DNA from: an uncultured Agathobacter sp.
Lineage (GTDB): Bacteria; Bacillota; Clostridia; Lachnospirales; Lachnospiraceae
Assembly (NCBI GenBank): GCA_934365945.1
Contig: CAKRNE010000010.1
Span: forward strand, 21,449-85,448
DNA length: 64,000 bases
Reading direction: 5' to 3'
Under the pieces are notes generated by a model. It was not told the DNA's origin. It worked only from the letters and a program-made list of their open reading frames with translations, and searched no databases. Shown here in pieces: positions 61,654 to 64,000 of this stretch (position 1 is its first letter; each line of letters starts with the position of its first letter). Position numbers and translations under genes: made by a program.

Positions 61654-63351
61654 TTATTTTGCGCTTACATCTAAAAAATTAATAACATACGTTTTTCCAG
61701 GACATTCAGAACTATCCAAGTCAATTTCAACATCAATATATTTATAGAATCGCTTTGTTAATTTTACCGTTTTGATAAAATCTGGCATAACATTTGTAAT
61801 TATAATAGTTGGAATTTTATTTTCCTTTGCAACTTTAACCAACCTCTCCACTTTATCAATATTGTCCTCTATTTCCAAAACCTCAAGCGATGCGTGAAGT
61901 GAAATTATCAACCATTCATATCGTCCTTCAATAATTTTCCTTATATATGTATCAACCAATTCATTTTCTTTAAGGATTTCATTAATAGATATATTTTCTA
62001 CTTCGTTATATGACGAAATATCTTCCATATAACGCAACATTAAAATTTTTTCTTCATGTGAAATACATTTACAAACCAGACTTCTTAAAAACCCTATTGA
62101 ATCAGTCCTATTGTTAGCAGAAATTAACATACTCTTCTTTTCTCGGAATGCTATATCGGTATCACGTAGAAAAATATCATTATTAAAAAAAGTACAAAAT
62201 TCTTTTACTTCTGAATTCTCTATTCTAAGTTCCATGCATCTATTATATGAGCATTCGGAAAAATTAAGAAAAAATACGTGATCCAATAATGATTTTATTC
62301 CTCCATATATTTCACGGCTATCGTTTTCTAGTGCCTTCTCACATTTATTAAAATCATATAAATTAATATTATCAAAAGTGTGCCATCCCATTTTGGCATG
62401 GATTTTAAATTTATCTTCTTCTATAAAAGCAGTATATATCGGCATTCTTAACATACAGCTAATAAATTGATACTTGCGCTTACTTAAAAGATACTTATTC
62501 ATTATTTCTATAACGTAATTTTTAGGTCCTCTTATTTTAGCTATTTCATAGCATTTATCATACAACTCTTCTGCAGATATTGTATAAATTTCTTGATCAT
62601 TATTTTCATTAAGAATATAATCGTTATATATGTCAATTATATCTTGAAAAAAATGCCTTTCTATTTTTTCATTAAGAGTATTCGTCAAAAAAAATTCTTC
62701 TTCACATTTTATATATATAGGGTTCTGAAAATATTTTTTATTAACATCATTTTTTTTACAGCATATAGCCTCATATATATCGGAAACTGAATGCTTATAC
62801 CTAGAACTAGCTTCACAAAAATTTTCATAGAAAAAATCTGTATTATATGCAGGATTATACAGTGCAGTAGCATAAATTTGAGCAATAACATTTCTTTCAT
62901 CACATTTGTTTTTGTCTAATAATGATTCATTCAACTTTGACGTTTCTTTCGTCCTACAAGCATTGCAAACTAATAAAACATTTTTAGTTTTATAAACATG
63001 CTCTGTAATATTATTTAAGTCATACAATTTGTAAAAATCTTCATAAAAAGATGAATCAATATTTTTTTGTATATCACAATCAGAATCAACACACACAATA
63101 AAATTTCTTCCATCACAATGACAGCCATGACCTGTATAATAAATAACAGCAGTATCCGATTTTGAAATATCCTTTAAAAAATCATTTACGTCATCCTTTA
63201 ATATAGCATATCCTTGATTCACTACTTCTGTAATTTCGTATTCCATTGTTTTAAAAGTATCGTGTACCTTTTCTATTTCTTTTTCAATTCCTGATAAATT
63301 CATATTACAATTCTTATATTTATAATTAGCAATCAATAATAACTTATTCAT
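61654..63351 (-). CDS. Caspase-like (C14) protease with uncharacterised C-terminal region
   Basis: 565 residues. The N-terminal ~210 residues fit the caspase/metacaspase fold: KLLLIANYKYKN start, IYYTGHGCH with catalytic His75, and VLLVCNACR with catalytic Cys132 (the usual DACR is NACR). The remaining ~350 residues are lysine- and glutamate-rich with no motif known to me; the last ~100 end in an alternating beta-alpha pattern (WLIISLHASLEVLE, IPTIIITNVMP). Bacterial caspases act as proteolytic effectors in several defence systems. AT-richer than the housekeeping genes. The start is the ATG at 63349-63351, 4 bases after AGGAG. Confidence 0.75.
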   Translation of the reverse strand: MNKLLLIANYKYKNCNMNLSGIEKEIEKVHDTFKTMEYEITEVVNQGYAILKDDVNDFLKDISKSDTAVIYYTGHGCHCDGRNFIVCVDSDCDIQKNIDSSFYEDFYKLYDLNNITEHVYKTKNVLLVCNACRTKETSKLNESLLDKNKCDERNVIAQIYATALYNPAYNTDFFYENFCEASSRYKHSVSDIYEAICCKKNDVNKKYFQNPIYIKCEEEFFLTNTLNEKIERHFFQDIIDIYNDYILNENNDQEIYTISAEELYDKCYEIAKIRGPKNYVIEIMNKYLLSKRKYQFISCMLRMPIYTAFIEEDKFKIHAKMGWHTFDNINLYDFNKCEKALENDSREIYGGIKSLLDHVFFLNFSECSYNRCMELRIENSEVKEFCTFFNNDIFLRDTDIAFREKKSMLISANNRTDSIGFLRSLVCKCISHEEKILMLRYMEDISSYNEVENISINEILKENELVDTYIRKIIEGRYEWLIISLHASLEVLEIEDNIDKVERLVKVAKENKIPTIIITNVMPDFIKTVKLTKRFYKYIDVEIDLDSSECPGKTYVINFLDVSAK

Positions 63352-63420
63352 TCTACTCCTATTATGTTTTTCATCTAATGCATTATTTTTACTTTTATAT
63401 ATATACACCACTTTACAACT

Positions 63421-63735
63421 TTATAGATGACTCATATTTTGCCCAAATGCCTGTTTTAAGGCATTTATCACAGAGGTTGATTTTATTTGGGTTTCGACTT
63501 TCTGCACGAAAGTGGCAAAAAATACCTGGCTGCGAATTCCTTCGCTTAAGGCGAATCTGAAATCCTGAACACTTTTATTTCTGCAACCGGCAAATTTGTC
63601 ATCGACATAAGGCAAAAGCTTTATTGCGGAATAGCTGATATTTATCAGATTGATCAGCATTTCGATTCCTTTGCAGCTGCGCACCATGTAACTGCATAAA
63701 TACCAGAATGTTTTCTGCTCATAGTAACTTATTTC
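63421..63735 (-). pseudogene. Probable transposase C-terminal fragment cut by IS66
   Basis: An open frame of about 105 codons that enters from inside the IS66 end and has no start of its own. The peptide (FWYLCSYMVRSCKG, LINLINISYSAIKLLPYVDD, QDFRFALSEGIRSQVFFATF) resembles the tail of DDE transposases, as far as I recall them. It stops exactly where the IS66 terminal repeat begins, so IS66 probably inserted into it. The family assignment is tentative. Confidence 0.45.
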
Positions 63736-64000
63736 GTAAGCGCTCAATATTCCAACGCTAGATTTTAATTAACGCTTGCATCATTTTTGCTAGATGCAAG
63801 CGTTTTACTACATTTTAGTTTTTGCAAACATTTTGAACTTCTTCGCTCCACGGAGTCAATGCCTCAAGCTGTTCATCTGACATGGCTTCACTTGGACGAT
63901 GCTCCAAAAGATATGTCATCAATGTGTCTTTCCGGTTTTGGGCATACTTCACCGCTGTCTCGAAACGGCTTCCCTTACGTGGCTTCTGCTCGTCAAGCCA
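63736..64000 (-). mobile_element. IS66-family element, right end (continues outside window)
   Basis: GTAAGCGCTC at 63736 is the typical IS66 terminus. A perfect inverted repeat (ACGCTTGCATC/GATGCAAGCGT, 63771-63805 region) lies between it and the transposase stop codon and may be its terminator. The transposase fragment fills the rest. Confidence 0.75.
63815..64000 (-). pseudogene. IS66 transposase C-terminus with internal deletion
   Basis: 62 codons run in from the right edge to a TAA at 63815-63817. The first part, WLDEQKPRKGSRFETAVKYA then QNRKDTLMTYL, is the IS66 TnpC region just before the DGR-SNN motif. Here it joins directly to the family's far C-terminus, LLEHRPSEAMSDEQLEAL. The intervening ~60-70 residues including the DDE glutamate region are missing, so this copy should not be active. 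Confidence 0.7.

Noticed and set aside
63736..63747. Start of the transposase fragment within the IS66 end
   Set aside because: The open frame extends a few codons into the IS66 terminal repeat from a TTG; this is chance continuation across the insertion point, not a true start.

Overview
The window looks like a chromosome segment of a Lachnospiraceae bacterium (Clostridia; Agathobacter/Roseburia-like). This is inferred from protein character, low-to-moderate GC, strong AGGAGG-type ribosome sites and the Firmicutes order of the rplS-trmD-rimM-khpA-rpsP-ffh-ylxM and ftsY-smc-rnc-acpP-plsX clusters. Nearly every gene lies on the minus strand; the one clear plus-strand gene is a LysR regulator at 5410-6300. 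I see no rRNA, tRNA or CRISPR array.

Region 1 (1-10.3 kb) holds the 3'-truncated nicotinate phosphoribosyltransferase, single-chain purL with its terminator, a divergent LysR regulator, a nuclease-helicase fusion of the DinG/XPD class, a small Crh-like HPr protein without the phosphorylatable histidine, and a second LysR regulator. Region 2 (10.3-26.2 kb) is the translation, secretion and chromosome housekeeping block: rnhB, rbgA, a signal peptidase I homologue whose catalytic Ser and Lys both appear replaced, rplS, trmD fused to a GNAT domain and carrying a five-residue repeat insertion, rimM, khpA, rpsP, ffh, ylxM, ilvA, ftsY, smc, rnc, acpP and plsX. The ilvA leader contains a perfect 12-bp hairpin whose loop sequence recurs upstream of the second LysR gene.

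Region 3 (26.2-52.2 kb) is a 26-kb, 22-gene, AT-richer exopolysaccharide operon read on the minus strand from one promoter near 52.25 kb. It starts with the priming phosphoglycosyltransferase, a second-sugar transferase, a Wzz-like protein, a BY-kinase-like ATPase lacking the Walker A lysine and a secreted beta-domain protein. Then come glycosyltransferases, two pyruvyltransferase/ferredoxin-flavoprotein pairs, a Wzy-like polymerase, an extracytoplasmic GH5 hydrolase, a Wzx flippase, an ABC exporter (Wzm/Wzt-like) and an acyltransferase. Having both Wzx/Wzy and ABC export genes in one operon suggests two products or a hybrid route.

Region 4 (52.3-64 kb) is an accessory, conflict-type island. 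It contains a Lar-like zinc-ribbon protein, three AAA-ATPase/PD-(D/E)XK paralogues (two recently duplicated and mosaic, each behind a palindromic promoter whose 9-nt loop is inverted between copies), a membrane protein followed by a decayed nucleotide-cyclase-like gene, an intact cyclase-like gene (Pycsar-like), a protein with a HEPN-type RNxxxH motif, a caspase-like protease, and IS66 and other transposase remnants. The best candidates for an undescribed system are the cyclase/membrane/HEPN/caspase genes in this island.
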